Shown here: positions 12,380 to 26,902 of the stretch, in pieces
How the letters are laid out: each line of letters opens with the position of its first letter
How positions within the stretch are numbered: position 1 is the stretch's first letter
Assembly (NCBI RefSeq): GCF_038396675.1
Contig: NC_088926.1
Coordinates: 23,507,501-23,571,500 of the forward strand
Direction: 5' to 3'
From: Hydra vulgaris
Lineage: Eukaryota > Cnidaria > Hydrozoa > Anthoathecata > Hydridae
Length of the DNA stretch: 64,000 bases
Program-made: the position numbers and the translations under genes
The notes under the pieces: generated by a model
What the model saw: the letters and a program-made list of their open reading frames with translations, nothing else
What the model was told of the DNA's origin: nothing
The model's database searches: none

Positions 12380-14650
12380 TTAAAAAGATTTTAATTCATT
12401 AACATCCTTAAGAAGTTTTTGTTTGAGTTTTTGTTTGGATAGAGAAAGTGAAGAACAATTTTTCAGGTGGTTATTTAATAAAGTGTTCCATAATTTTGGA
12501 GCTCTGATGGCAATAGAAAATTTTCTCACCAAATAGTGCATTTTAGGTTGCTCATGTTGTAATTTGAAAATCTTGTGGGGGTACACGTGATTAATTTTAT
12601 AGAAAAGTATATTAAATATTGTAGGAATTACTTTATTATAAAGTTTGTAAATAAGTATAAGAATTTAATAAAGATTTAACTGAAAAACATTAAGTATGTG
12701 ATGATTTTTAAATAGTTCTTTAGAATGTGTGAATCAACCTGCACCTGAAATAATTCTGACAGCGTAATTATGTCTACTAAGCAATTTTTTAAGTTTAATT
12801 ACATTAGAACTGCACCATGCAATATTTGTATTGTTTATATAACAATGTACGAGGGAGAAATATAAGATTTTTAAGCATTTTTGGTTTAATAACTGCTTTG
12901 CTTTTATAGAATACCAATATTTTTTGAAATTTTTCTTCTATAGTTCTTATGTGTTCTCTTCATGTCAAGTTTTCGTCAAGTATAACTCCTAAAAACTTTA
13001 ATGATGACTCTCTAATTATTATATATTATATATTTTGAGTAGCCAATATAATGATCAGGAAGTTTTGATGGAATATTTTTTCATCATGATATCTATGAAA
13101 AAAAGTATAATTAGTTTTATTTAAATTTAAGGATAATTTGTTTTCGTTAAACCATTCCACATGATTTAAAAGTTCCTTGTTTACTATTTAAATAAAAGGT
13201 TGACATCTTCATTAGAATAAAATAAATTCGTATCATCTGCAAATAAAACAAAGTTTAAAATGTTTGAAAACTTATGGAAATTGTTTACATAAATAAGAAA
13301 TAAATATGGACCCAGAATTGAGCCTTGGAAAGCACCGCAAGTTATAGCCAAGTAATCAGTTATTCCTTCTTCGTGTGCTATATATTGTTTTTTATTGTTT
13401 AGATAACTTTTGAGCCACTTTAAATATGTGCTTTTAATTCCATAACTTTCAAGTTTTTTTATAAGAATGCTATGGTATACTGTATCAAAGGCTATGATCT
13501 ATAAAAACTCCGAGGGTAAACTTACTTCCGTCAAATGCTTTAAATATATCGTGAGCAATATTAGTAATGGCATGGTCAGTTGAATACCTTAACTGAAATC
13601 CAAACTGTTTATAATAGAGAACATTATTTATATTTAGAAAAGTTAAAATTCGGTTACACATAATTCGCTCTTAGATTTTTGAGAAGCAAGGAAGAATTGA
13701 AATTGGTCTGTAATTTTCAGGATTAGAAATGTCTCCTGATTTGAAAATTGGTTTGACCCTCACAATTTCAAGTTTTTCCGAATAAATGTCTACTTTTAAA
13801 GATAGATTAAAAATATGTAAAAGAGTGATTGTTAAGTTTTTAATCGATTTTTTAATTACATTACTACTGATACTATCATATCCCACACTTTTGTTTAATT
13901 AAACACTGACAATATATTGATTAAGTGTTTCAGCAATTAAAAATTTATTTGTATCTGCTGAAACACAAATAGTTTTATTTTCAATGTTTAGATTTATAGG
14001 AAGACTATTTCAGTCAGTTTGTTTCGTGCCAATTACTTCCTTAATTATGTTCCAAGAATTTTTTGGATCATTCTTTTATTAAATCCTCGGTAAAGTAATA
14101 TTTCTTTGACCTTTTAATAACCATCTCAATAACACGTTTATAATTTTCGTAATTAGTTTCATAATTAAAGTTTTTTTTTTTTGAGAAACTTATTATATGG
14201 TTATTGCTTTTTTTTGACGACTTTATAATTCCAGGCGTTATCGATGGATTTAACAAAGCTTTTTTTTCACACATTTTGTAACTCCAGGTAAAGCCGTATT
14301 GTAAAGTTGTTGTAATTTATCAATAAACATATCGTATGCCTTATCTGTGTGTTCAATAACGAGGAGGTTATCTCAACTTAAATCTGATAAAAGAGTATTA
14401 AAATTTTTCATAGATTTTTCATTTATGTTTCGCGTATTTTTTTTAACTTTTTGTGCAGAGATGTTATCACATTTTTGCGAGATAAGAAATACAGGGAAGT
14501 GATCTGAAATGTCGCATTTAAATATTCCTGTTTTTATTTTTTATTTGAATTCATTGGCGACTATTTGATCTATAACTGTTGCGCTTTCTCTAGTTATTCT
14601 TGTGGGTTGATTAATTAGAGGACTATAGCCTTTCCGATATATCACATTAA
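12380..14650 (-). mobile_element. LINE (Jockey/CR1-like), decayed
   Basis: Read from 14650 downward, the end of the endonuclease comes first (INQPTRITRESATVIDQIVAN, then SDHFPVFLI near 14480). The linker region follows at 14274-14068. The polymerase N-terminus is at 13886-13671 (VKPIFKSGDISNPENYRPIS). Further on, VFIDHS near 13500 and CGAFQGSILGPYLFLIYVNN near 13340-13290 are in broken frames, with FADDTNLFYSN near 13230. The C-terminal region ends with a clean frame at 12586-12380 (APKLWNTLLNNHLK). Many frameshifts and stops; inactive. It is longer than the other LINE copies here, keeping part of the endonuclease. The A-rich run at 12240-12380 lies on its 3' side. Confidence 0.85.
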
Positions 14651-14734
14651 AGAAATTATTTATACTAGCTGATCTGACCCGTGAAAATACAAGCCTTTGT
14701 AAGTCTACTCTATACTAACTTTTTTATACTTTTT

Positions 14735-14962
<228 letters not shown>

Positions 14963-15204
14963 AGCTTTCTGGACCCATTAAATACGAGTCTATACCAAAC
15001 CTACTAATACTCTACTTATCTATTCTTCATTGATCATTTCTATGCCGATTATTTGTTTACTACATTATTTTGAAAAAAATAATGAAATAAAATAATTCAT
15101 TTTGAAAAATTGCTTTAAGAGCAAAAAAATTAACATGCACATCTTTTCTGCATACCTAGAGATTATAAGAGATTTATAATTAGATTTATTTTTCTCCGTA
15201 TATC

Positions 15205-15275
15205 AGTGATAGCTCAGTGGTTTAGTGCGCTGTCATCAGTGTCGTTTTGGGGGATTAAAGACCTACCCTAATACA
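15205..15275 (+). mobile_element. Degenerate tRNA-like sequence, SINE head
   Basis: TAGCTCAGTGGTTTAGTGCG matches a Pol III A box well. About 40 bases on, GGGATTAAAGACC is a poor B box. It reads as a worn tRNA-derived SINE rather than a working tRNA, since no full cloverleaf forms. Confidence 0.4.
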
Positions 15276-15502
15276 TTTTAAATATTTTTCAATCTTACTG
15301 TATTTATAGCAATATTTATAGAAAACTTTTTATTAAAAGAATAGATCTATAATAATCATAGCAATATTTATAGCAAGAAAAAAATGATTTAGCAAAAAAG
15401 TTTTTCTAATTGTTAAAATAAAATTCAAAAATTTTCTCATGAAATACAAATGGCAGAACTAAGAAGATCTTAGACTATTAAAAACTATAGACTATAAAAC
15501 GC

Positions 15503-15702
15503 TGAGGGACCATCCCTAAGCTACGCAACGCAAAATTTATTTTTATAAAAGAAGAAGGAGATCTTAAGTTCTTTTAGGTAGCGATTTTCATTAAACTTAA
15601 TGAGCTATTTTGATTTTTTATCTATGCGAGAAAAAACTTTAAAAGAAATGCGTTTGTTTATTAGTTTAATTTAGTGTTGCGTAATTTATGATGATCCCTA
15701 AT
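15503..15702. mobile_element. MITE, about 200 bp
   Basis: Ends read AGGGACCATCCCTAAGCTAC.. and, inverted, AGGGATCATCATAAATTACG.., matching through ACGCAAC. No coding inside. No clear target duplication was seen. Confidence 0.72.
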
Positions 15703-15984
15703 CTAAAAGTTAAGCCAAAAAATACTGGAGTATAATACTATTTTGATGGTTACCTAAATTCTGTCGTTGTTTCACACTCAGTTTAGAATGTTTAATGGGG
15801 GTGTGTTAGATTGGCTGTAATACTCTAAACTTTTTTGTTATATCAATATTAAATAATTTAAAGCTTTAATTATTTTTAAAAATAATATATTAAATAAAAT
15901 GGTTTAATTTAAATATAAAATAAAAGCTTTCAATTATTTTCTTATGAAAAACTAACTTTTTAAGCCCCCTTACTGTTTAATAAA

Positions 15985-16035
15985 TTTAAGGTCGCCGCGT
16001 GGCAAGTTCAAATCAACAGCTTGCTTTTTTTTTTA
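15985..16035 (+). other. B-box-like motif followed by T run
   Basis: AAGTTCAAATCAA followed by TTTTTTTTTT resembles the 3' half of a tRNA-derived SINE with a Pol III stop. There is no convincing A box upstream. Confidence 0.25.
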
Positions 16036-16182
16036 ATTTTTGTTATTTAAAATGCAAATCAAAACAACTTCATCGCTCTATATGTTTTATATTCCATATA
16101 TAAACATGTTGTATACTCATTTTCCTTGCACGAGCTCAACTTAGTTGTAAAAAAACTTGAAATGTTAAACTAAAATAACATA

Positions 16183-16395
16183 TGTTGTGTTCTGAGTATG
16201 TTTAAGCCGCTACGCTTCTTCTCTTATATTTTTTTGTGTGTAACACGGAACTGTGTTCGTGTGCTTGTGTGTGTAAGAACAATATTGGTGTTAGGGAAGA
16301 AAAGTCTTATTATTATTATTATTGTTAGCCTTCTTTTATTATTTCTGCCATCACTATATGTACATTAACATTGTATTGATAATAACAATACAATA
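16183..16395 (+). repeat. 5' LTR (right end approximate)
   Basis: Starts TGTTGTG and shares its first 28 bases with the 3' LTR with about two changes. The right end is placed just before TGGGGCCCACGG, a possible tRNA primer-binding site at 16398-16410. Confidence 0.65.
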
Positions 16396-16514
16396 TCTGG
16401 GGCCCACGGAGAGAGATAAACAGATATTTGGTTGTAAGCTCAAAATTCAGCTAATTCAGACAAAATTTAGCTGCAGATTTTGTCATATTTTATTGTACAA
16501 AACTTGCTGAAATT

Positions 16515-17380
16515 AATAAATTTATAAATAAACAGCTTAACACTAAACCAGATGATGTCATCAGTAATTCTAACAAATGTCATTCCATGGTAAAGCTTCC
16601 ACCTTTAAAATTACACTCCTTTGATGGCATGCCTGAAAACTGGCAAACATTTTATGAAAATTTTCAATGTGCCATAGACAGCAATGAGGACTTAAGTTCA
16701 ATACAGAAGTTAACATATCTTTTTAACCTGTTAGAGGGGCATGCTCTTTCGACTATCACTGGACTTGCCCTTACAAATGACAACTATAAAGTTGCTATTA
16801 GTTTATTGAAAGAGCGTTTTGATAATAAGCAGCTACTTATATCATCTCATATGCGAGCACTGTTATCCTTAGAAAAAGTTAGCAACTTAAGGAATATTTC
16901 TCCTCTTCGTCAAATCTATGACAACCTCGAAATTTAAATCAGGAGCTTTGAAAATTTAAACATTGACTCTGCAGTATGGACCTCTTCTCATTCCTGTTTT
17001 GAAGCAGAAGATTCCAGAAGTACCTAACTTGGTTTTTTAAAGAAAATTTAATGATGTTGACTGCTGGAACATTAAAACTGCATTAAATGTCTTAAAAACA
17101 GAGATTCAAGCTCGTGAAAAAAAGTAACTTTAACAGAGAGGAAAACCCTTTTACGGCTGAAACATTGTACTCAAGTGGAACCTTAGGTACCCATAAAAAA
17201 CCAATGAACAACTTGAATAACAATTTATCATGTATCTTTTGTGAAAAAGATCCCAAATCTCAGAATTGCAAAACAGTGACCAATTTGATTGCTCGAAAAC
17301 AACTTTTAAAAAGAAAACGTAGGTGTTTTAAATGTTTAAAGCTTGGAAATCTTACCAAAAATTGCATCAATCTGGAATGA
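16515..17380 (+). pseudogene. BEL/Pao gag and zinc-knuckle remnant
   Basis: The frame at 16587-16937 reads LPPLKLHSFDGMPENWQTFY and LTYLFNLLEGHA, hallmarks of the DUF1759 gag domain of Pao elements. It stops at 16937. A second frame at 17114-17380 carries CIFCEKDPKSQNC and then a zinc knuckle, CFKCLKLGNLTKNC, where the expected His is Asn. That is the CX2CX4HX4C pattern with its metal ligand lost. This protein would form the capsid-like particle in an intact element. Confidence 0.82.
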
Positions 17381-17641
17381 GAAATCTCTTCCAAAAAAAA
17401 ATGACAGTCAGGAAGAAGGAAAATCACCATTAGTAGCTGTTACATTAACAAAGTTTGCACAAAAAATACAAAGTATTTAATAGCTATGAACGTTATATTG
17501 AAATTTAATAGCTATGAACGTTTACTAAGAGTCGCAGCCTGGATATTACGCTTTGTGAATAATTTGAAAATGAGATTAAGAAAACTAAATGGTTTGAAGA
17601 TCTTAACGTTATTAAGTGACGAATGAGAAGAAGCAATTACT

Positions 17642-18905
17642 ATGTGGGTCAAACATGTCCAACGTGACGTTATGACTGCATCGAGCTACAAACAGTTGCG
17701 GCAAGAATTGCGTTTATTTGAATTGGACGGTATCGTTCGATGTAAAGGATGCTTAAAGAATGATCCGATATTTCTACCTCGGAGCTGTTATATTTCAAAG
17801 CTAATTATTTTGCACAGTCATGTCCTCGTGAAACACAATGGTGTGAAAGAAACACTGAATGAGTTAAGAAATAAATTCTGGATTCCCAAGGCTAGGTGTT
17901 TAATTCATAGTGCAATCCGAAAATGTTATCTTTGTAGAAAATTTGAAGGAAAGCCATACTTTTATCCTATTTCTTCACCGTTGCCTGTGAGTCGTTTGAA
18001 TTACAAACATGCTTTTAAGTACACTGGAGTAGACTATGCTGGACCTTAATATGTAAAATCAATACATGGATATAGCACCTTACATAAAGTCTGGGTATTT
18101 TTGTTTACATTCTGCAGTTCCCGTGCACTTGTGTTAGATTTAGTTCCCGATTGTTAAGCGACAGCAACTACACGTGGTATGTGACGATTCTTTGCAAAAC
18201 GTCGCGTTCCGTCGGAGATTTTGTTGGATAATGGCACGCAGTTCACAGCGGAGGAAACTCAAACTTTTGTTGCATCTAAGTCAATCAAATGGCTTTCAAT
18301 GTAGTGGCCGCCCCCTGGTGGGGCGAAATATTCGAAAGACTTGTACGATTATCAAAGAGGTGTTTAAAGAAAGTACTCACCAATTCTAGACTAACCTATG
18401 AAGAATTGATGGCAGTCATTCAGAAAGTCGAATGCGTCATTAATAACGGACCATTGACATTCGTTTATGAAGAGGTTGGTGACGAAGTGCTCACTCCTAA
18501 CCATTTAGTGTTTGGTCGGAAGTTAAATCTGGAAGCGATAGCAGAAGATTCAAGGAATTCTGAACAAGTCGAAGTAGTTGAACAACATATACACAATATT
18601 ATGGTCTTAAAACATTTTAGAACAAGTTGGAAAGAAGAATATTTAAAGGATTTACGTGAACACCACAAGGTCTCCAAAGGTAATGGATCTGTAAAAGTCA
18701 AACGCGGAGATGTTGTCTTAATTGACGATGCCCCAAAGTCGCGAATTTAAAATCATAGGCGAAGTGAATCTTTCTTCTGACAAATAAGTTAGAAGCGCTA
18801 CGGTACGTTACAAGCAGAACAACGAGTATAAAAGTATAAATAGGCCGGTTAACAAACTTTACCAGATTGAATGTAGTGCTGCGAACATAAATGTTAAATT
18901 TATTG
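17642..18905 (+). pseudogene. BEL/Pao integrase and C-terminal domain remnant
   Basis: The frame at 17642-18049 contains the integrase zinc-binding domain (ILHSHVLVKHNGVKETL, then CYLCRKF) and the first catalytic block (YTGVDYAGP). The second block, LLDNGTQFTAEE, is readable in a shifted frame near 18215-18255. The third block, APWWGEIFERLV, opens a frame at 18289-18750 that runs on through NGPLTFVYEE and LTPNHLVFGR. A further shift gives ATVRYKQNNEYKSINRPVNK near 18800-18860, the usual end of BEL/Pao polyproteins. At least three frame breaks. Confidence 0.85.
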
Positions 18906-18940
18906 ACGTGACATTCCACTTTTCGTAGTAAATCAGTTAA

Positions 18941-18962
18941 CGGGGGGAAGGGAGAGGAAAAG
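18941..18962 (+). other. Polypurine tract
   Basis: GGGGGGAAGGGAGAGGAAAA sits directly before the 3' LTR start, as expected for plus-strand priming of an LTR element. Confidence 0.85.
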
Positions 18963-19050
18963 TGTTGTGCTCTGAATATGTTTAAGCCGCACATGTTTGT
19001 ATATAATCTCTTCATAAGTGTAGTGTATTTAAAAAAACCTAAAATAAATT
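18963..19050 (+). repeat. 3' LTR, truncated or diverged
   Basis: Begins TGTTGTGCTCTGAATATG and keeps TTTAAGCCGC. Similarity to the 5' LTR fades after about 28 bases. A SINE follows within 15 bases. Confidence 0.65.
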
Positions 19051-19059
19051 AAAAAAAAA

Positions 19060-19138
19060 GTCACCGGAGGTCGGACTCGAACATGGCTCTTGTGTAATAA
19101 AGCTCAGCTGGCTAACCACTCGGACACGAGGGCATGTT
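19060..19138 (-). mobile_element. tRNA-derived SINE head
   Basis: On the minus strand, GTGTCCGAGTGGTTAGCC is a strong A box and TGTTCGAGTCCGACC a strong B box, spaced as in a tRNA of Ser/Leu type. A run of T after GGTGAC could stop Pol III. The paired acceptor stem is incomplete, so I favour a SINE over a functional tRNA gene. Confidence 0.65.
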
Positions 19139-19396
19139 GACTTACGAAATTTTAAAACTATAAAATAATTTTTTTTAACAAAAACAAATGCTATAGATCA
19201 AAATTAAGGAGAGGTTGACGCAATGCAATTTATACGTGAAAGTCAAACTGAAAAACTTGATGCATTTTTATATATGTTTTAACATCACATAATTTGAAGT
19301 TTACATACGTTAGATATTTGCATACATTTTTTCACCATTCATATTTTTCTTATAAACGAAGTGCTTCGACTCTTTCTCGCCATTACCTCGGTTGCA

Positions 19397-19494
<98 letters not shown>
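19397..19494. repeat. (CTA)n trinucleotide repeat
   Basis: About 33 uninterrupted CTA units. Apparent poly-Leu or poly-Val ORFs here are artefacts. Confidence 0.97.
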
Positions 19495-19534
19495 TTAAGA
19501 TCATTATTGTATTATTATTACATAGATTTGTATT

Positions 19535-19690
19535 TAAATGACTCATGTTCAGGTCAATGTTTTAGGGTCAAGGTTTTAAACGTATGTTCAGGTCAAGGTT
19601 TTAAATGTATTTTAAACGTCTTTCAAACGTCTTTCAAACGTTCTTTGCGTATAGAAGACGTTTAAAAGACGTTCAAAAGCTTAATCAGCT
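19535..19690. repeat. AAACGTC/GACGTT-type repeat
   Basis: Two AGGTCAAGGTTTTAAA units and several TTTCAAACGTC and AAAGACGTTC units. Similar motifs recur at 56394-56506 and 62070-62285, so this is a dispersed family. Confidence 0.65.
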
Positions 19691-20829
19691 GTTAAACTTT
19701 TATCGTGTTACTATAGTGCTAACAGTATTAATAAAGATATCTCACGCTGCGTAGAAACGCGCTCTAAGACTTTGCAACACATCCCCAAAAATTTTTTGTT
19801 TGTTTATTAATCAGAAGACTCTTCCTCATTTCAAAAATGTAAAAAACAACTTTAAACAAGGGAGAAATCACGTATTTCAGGCGAGTGTCTAGTAGTTTTG
19901 TTGTTTAAAATAGGTAATTAAGAGCTATGCAGCATACTTAAATTTTTAGTACATTAATACAGGTATCAAATGAGGATGAGTTTTAAAAAGTTTAGGTAAT
20001 TGGAGCTAACCGAACCCCGTCCCAACCCCTTATTGTCTCCTTCCTAGAACTACGTCTTCTAAGATAATAAATTTTTTTAAGTTCTATTATAAATTAGTCC
20101 AAAATTTATTGACAGATTTCAAGTTTCATTATAAAATATCTTTTTGTTTAAGATTTATGACCATAGGAAGTTTAAAATTCCACAAGTTTACTCCCTGAAA
20201 TAACTTTGAATGGTTGTAACTTTTAAACTAGAAATTGTTTTTTGAGAAACTTATAATCTGATAATCTGTCGATGAATTTTAATCTAGTTTAATGTACCAT
20301 AAAATAAATTTGAAAAATTGCTGTAAAGAACCATACACTAGGGGTTAGGGTATTAGGAGTCCAAGAGGGTTAGCTACAATATAACTTTTTCGCCGTAAAA
20401 AAAAAAAAATTCTGGTCTATGTGGTTAAATTACTATTTATATTTTGCATGTCATATACCATCATATCGTATATCAAGAAGTTATGTTTAACAATTGTTCA
20501 TAAGAGATTAATATTATACTTTTTACGATCTACCTGAAAATTAAAAGCTGCTTTAAAAGTGTTTATAGTTGTAAGCAACAACTGCGTATTTTAGCGCTTC
20601 AATATAGTTTGAGCTGTGTTCTCCAACTTTTCGCATTCGCCAAATAAGATTGAAATCTTGGTGTATGGATTCGAGAGCTTGTTTGGTTTAGTTACCTAAG
20701 TGTACAGAATACAAAATGCACAAAATAAGTTTTAGTCTATTTAATGAATAATTGTCATAGTTTATGCAAGTTTTTTTTTTTTTTTTAATTTTGCCGTATT
20801 ATACTATTTACAATGAGAAAAATCGTTTA
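19691..20829. other. No gene seen
   Basis: AT-rich, with stops in all frames and no structured repeats of note. Confidence 0.6.
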
Positions 20830-23290
<2,461 letters not shown>

Positions 23291-23499
23291 AACCTTTTAT
23301 ATAATATAATATATTTAATAATATATTATATAATAATTTATATAATATAATATATTATCGATTACTTTTTACTTTATTTTTAATTAGTTTAGTAAAGTTA
23401 TAATTTTTTTATGATTTTTTCAATTATTATATTTTCAATTAATATCCAAGGTTCACAAAAAGATCATTTGCAAATTCCTCGAATTGAAATTTTTGAAAT

Positions 23500-25635
23500 T
23501 TTAACAAAACGAGTTATCTTCAGATCTAGATGACCAGCTTAATATTTTGCAATCACAGTTGTGTCTAAGAAGAAAAATTTGTTTCCAATTTTCAACAGAT
23601 GATAAAAAGAAACTAAAAAGTGTATTGACAAAATTAAAAATAAAATGAAAAAGTAGTAACCGAACAAAAAAAATACTTTTGAAGACACATGACACTTGGT
23701 TAAAAGCCTCAACAAATATTTTCGTAAGTTATTTAATGCTTATCTCTATTAAAGTTTTAAACTTTTTTTATATTTACTAAACATTTAAATAATTTCAGAT
23801 TGTTAAAGCACGAAATAAAGAGAGTAAAAGCCATAGTGCAATGGGTCGACCACCTTTGAATTTTGATGAAGCTAGTGAACAAAAAACGGCGAAAAACAGA
23901 GGAAATGCGTTCGACATTTAGTTCATCCGAGTTAGCATTTGCTTCTTAGATGAGTCTTCGGGCTTCAGGAGCATGCAATGCCGGAGTTACAGTTAAAGAT
24001 TTACCTTCCACAATTCAACACCGAGTCGCAAACTGTATAGAGAGCCTTAAATTGTCCCAAATTTCACAAACATCTGAACTATGTGCTGAAACAGCTCTTT
24101 CTATACTAATGGAAGCAAAGCTTTCTAAACATCAATATTGCATTATAAGAAGTGCTGCAATTGCGAATAGCTCTTCTTTTTTACCATCTTACGAAAAACT
24201 TAAAGAAGCCAAGAAAATGTGTTACCCTGAAGATATAACGGTAACTGAAATAAGCGCCGAAGTAAAACTGCAATCTTTATTAAATCACACTTGTTTAAGA
24301 ATTATAAAAACTCAACAAAATGTAATTGACTCCTTGAATGTAAATATTTTATCAAATTTTATTTTAATTCTTAAGTGGGGGTTTGATGGCTGTTCCGGTC
24401 ATAGCGAATATAAACAGAGATTTGCCGATGGAAGAAACTCAGATGCAAATGTTTTTCTGACTTCACTTGTACCATTACAACTTTTGTGTACAAATTCAGT
24501 TTTAGGTCAAGATATTATTCTATGGAAAAATAGGACACCCTCATCTACTCGATTTTGCCGACCTATCAGACTTCAATTTCTTCACGAAAATGTCCATACA
24601 AGCATTAATGAAAAAGACTATATTGAAGATAAAATTAAATCACTGGTTCCTCTCATCATTGTTCAACATGAAATAGAAATTAAAATACATTATAAATTGG
24701 TTATGACAATGATTGACGGAAAAGTTTGCAATGCAATAACATTGACGAAATCAACAATGCGGTGTTATTTGTGTTCTGCTACTTCGAGTCAATTCAATAA
24801 TATCAATTTCGTTAAAGAAATAAAAGTTGACGAATCAAAATTGGAATACGGCTTATCAACGTTGCACGCATGGATTCGCTTTTTTGAATGTTTTTAGCAA
24901 CTTGGGTATAAACTTGGAATAAAAAAATGGCAAGCACGTTCTGAAATTGAAAAAAGTATAATATTACAACAAAAATTGTTAATCCAGAATGCTTTTAAGC
25001 TGCAGCTAGGGTTAATAGTTGATCGGCCGAAACCAGGATGCGGTAATACAAATGACGGAAATACAGCTCGAAGATTTTTTAAAAACTCACAAGTGCCTGC
25101 TGATATTCTAGGAGTGGATTTAGAACTAATAAATCGGTTTCATGTAATTTTACAGGTATTATCTAGTGGCTTTCCAATAGACGCATACAAACTCGATAAC
25201 TATTCTACCGAAACTGCACTACTTTTTGTTGAAAAGTATCCTTGGTACAACATGCCTACAAGAGTACACAAAGTACTTATTCATGGAGCCTTAATAACAA
25301 AAACAGCAATACTACCCATAGGACAACTATCTGAGGATGCACAGGAATCGAGAAACAAAGACTTAAAAAAATATCGCGAAGATTTCTCCAGGAAAAATTC
25401 CAGAAAAAATACAATGCATGACGTTTTTTGCAGACTTCTGGTTTCGTCAGGTCCTGCAATATCTTCACTTTTAAAATCTCATGCAAAAGTTAGCAGATCT
25501 TTGTCTTCTCAAGCTTTACAAATGTTATTACCTCCGGAGATTAACGAAAACTCTGAAACTCATTCGTCTGTGATTGAGTTTATCAACAATATTTCAACAA
25601 TAAATGATTCAGATGACAGTGGTGATTTATTTTAA
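23500..25635 (+). pseudogene. Transib/RAG1-core-like DDE transposase
   Basis: One frame runs 23950-25635 with a single internal TAG (24895, codon 316). Counted from the ATG at 23950, the expected RAG1/Transib residues are present. The first Asp is in WGFDGCSGHSEYK (D146), the second in TMIDGKVCNA (D256), and the Glu in AQESRNKDLKKYR (E466). The zinc ligands also fit: RCYLC (C272, C275) and VHKVLIHG (H440, H445), the C-x2-C plus H-x4-H arrangement of RAG1. PSSTRFCRPIR and NDGNTARRFF are family blocks. Upstream, a 73-74 bp intron (23724-23798) joins a first exon (LKTHDTWLKASTNIF) to GRPPLNFDEASEQ. A slip in an A-run near 23882 and a TAG at 23947 break the N-terminus. Terminal repeats were not found. 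It would cut and paste DNA if intact. Confidence 0.82.
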
Positions 25636-26506
25636 AGTAATATAAATAAAACAATTACGATAAATGATGCAAATAAAAGTTTTCCTTGTTTTCCTTGAAC
25701 AAATAAATAAGTAGAATAAATAATGAATTTTTCAATTTATTTTTTTTAACATTGCGGCATAATAATACAGTCATAATACATTATATATCGGTATTATATA
25801 TAATGTTTATATATGTAATGTAAATAATACATTAGTCTATTGAACTTAAATGTCGAATTAGAACTAATTGGTTAAACACGAAAGCCCAAAGGCATTTCTA
25901 ATGATTAATGTTTTTAAAACACCGCCATTTTAAATCTACCATTATTGAATTTTGGTACACTTATGTCAAATTCAAAGTTGGGGATTCAAAAAAATGCTTT
26001 ACAGAAATTTTCCATTAATTATAATCATTTTTTGACTTTTGGGCTGTATTATTTTTTTATTTTTAATATCTGATGGTGCAAAATTAAAAAGTTTAAAAAT
26101 GTTCGCAAATGTTGTTCACCCCCTTTAATAACAGGGCAAAATCTTTAACTTTTGTTTCAATAATTAAAAAAAAATAATACTTTTTACTAAATTAATGGCA
26201 TACGTCTCGATCATGGCTATTTGTTTGTAAAACCCGCAATAAACGTCATAAATCAAACATCAATAAAAAAAAATTTAGTGTAGCAAATATAGGTTGCGGG
26301 AGGGTTGTTGTTAAACCGGATCCAGTCAGTCAGTCGATTTTAACTAAATAAATGTCTATTTTTAATAATATCTCACACGCGATTTATTAAAAAAGACCGA
26401 AGCTTTTTGAAATGAAAAAATGGCATCACATAGGGAGTCTGTTATAAATATGTTATATATAATAATTTTTGAAAATGTCTTTTATGTAAAAATTTATTCA
26501 TAATTA
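25636..26506. other. No gene seen
   Basis: AT-rich flank between the Transib-like gene and the pogo-type element. The sequence CACCGCCATTTTAAATC near 25920 was considered as a terminus but has no partner. Confidence 0.5.
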
Positions 26507-26691
26507 GAGTAAACTGGGGTAAGAGTACACGGTTTAGCTTCAAATTCAAATGATTTTTTAAAGAAAAAATATTTTATGTTTATTTTATTTTTGTTTTAAA
26601 GAGAACTTTTTACATTATATAAATATATAAAAATTAAGATAAAATATTTTGAAAACCTTTAAAAAAATCGATTTTTATGAAGGAAAAAAAC

Positions 26692-26727
26692 GTTTACTTT
26701 TCCCCTTATAATTGGGGAAAAGTAAAC
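26692..26727. repeat. Perfect 14-bp hairpin
   Basis: GTTTACTTTTCCCC and its exact complement around 8 bases, near the left end of the pogo-type element. It partly echoes the TIR motif (GTAAACT.GGGG). Confidence 0.9.
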
Positions 26728-26902
26728 TAGTTAATTTTTAATAACAATTTTTTAAGATATTAAGAAAATCAAAACTTAATAAGGATATTAAGAAATTCAA
26801 GAAAAATAAAATTCAATTAAAAATAAATGAAAACTAATCTTATTAAAAGTTAAGTTTACAAAAAACAATTTAGTCAAATATACGAAAAAAACTATTTATT
26901 AA

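Larger units (their letters stand above)
16183..19050 (+). mobile_element. BEL/Pao LTR retrotransposon, internally deleted
   Basis: The 5' LTR begins TGTTGTGTTCTGAGTATG and the 3' LTR begins TGTTGTGCTCTGAATATG at 18963, both continuing TTTAAGCCGC before they diverge. A purine-rich tract precedes the 3' LTR. Inside are gag (DUF1759-like), a zinc-knuckle segment, an integrase zinc-binding and core region, and the C-terminal domain typical of BEL/Pao. Protease, reverse transcriptase and RNase H are absent. About 240 bp of disrupted sequence (17381-17641) stands in their place, so it could not replicate alone. The limited LTR match suggests age, or a mosaic of two related elements. Confidence 0.88.

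Noticed and set aside
19294..19665. Poly-Leu and poly-Val frames
   Set aside because: Direct translation of the (CTA)n repeat.
25916..25945. Possible right end of the Transib-like element (CACCGCCATTTTAAATC)
   Set aside because: No matching inverted copy upstream of 23500 and it does not fit the CACWRTG start expected for Transib ends.
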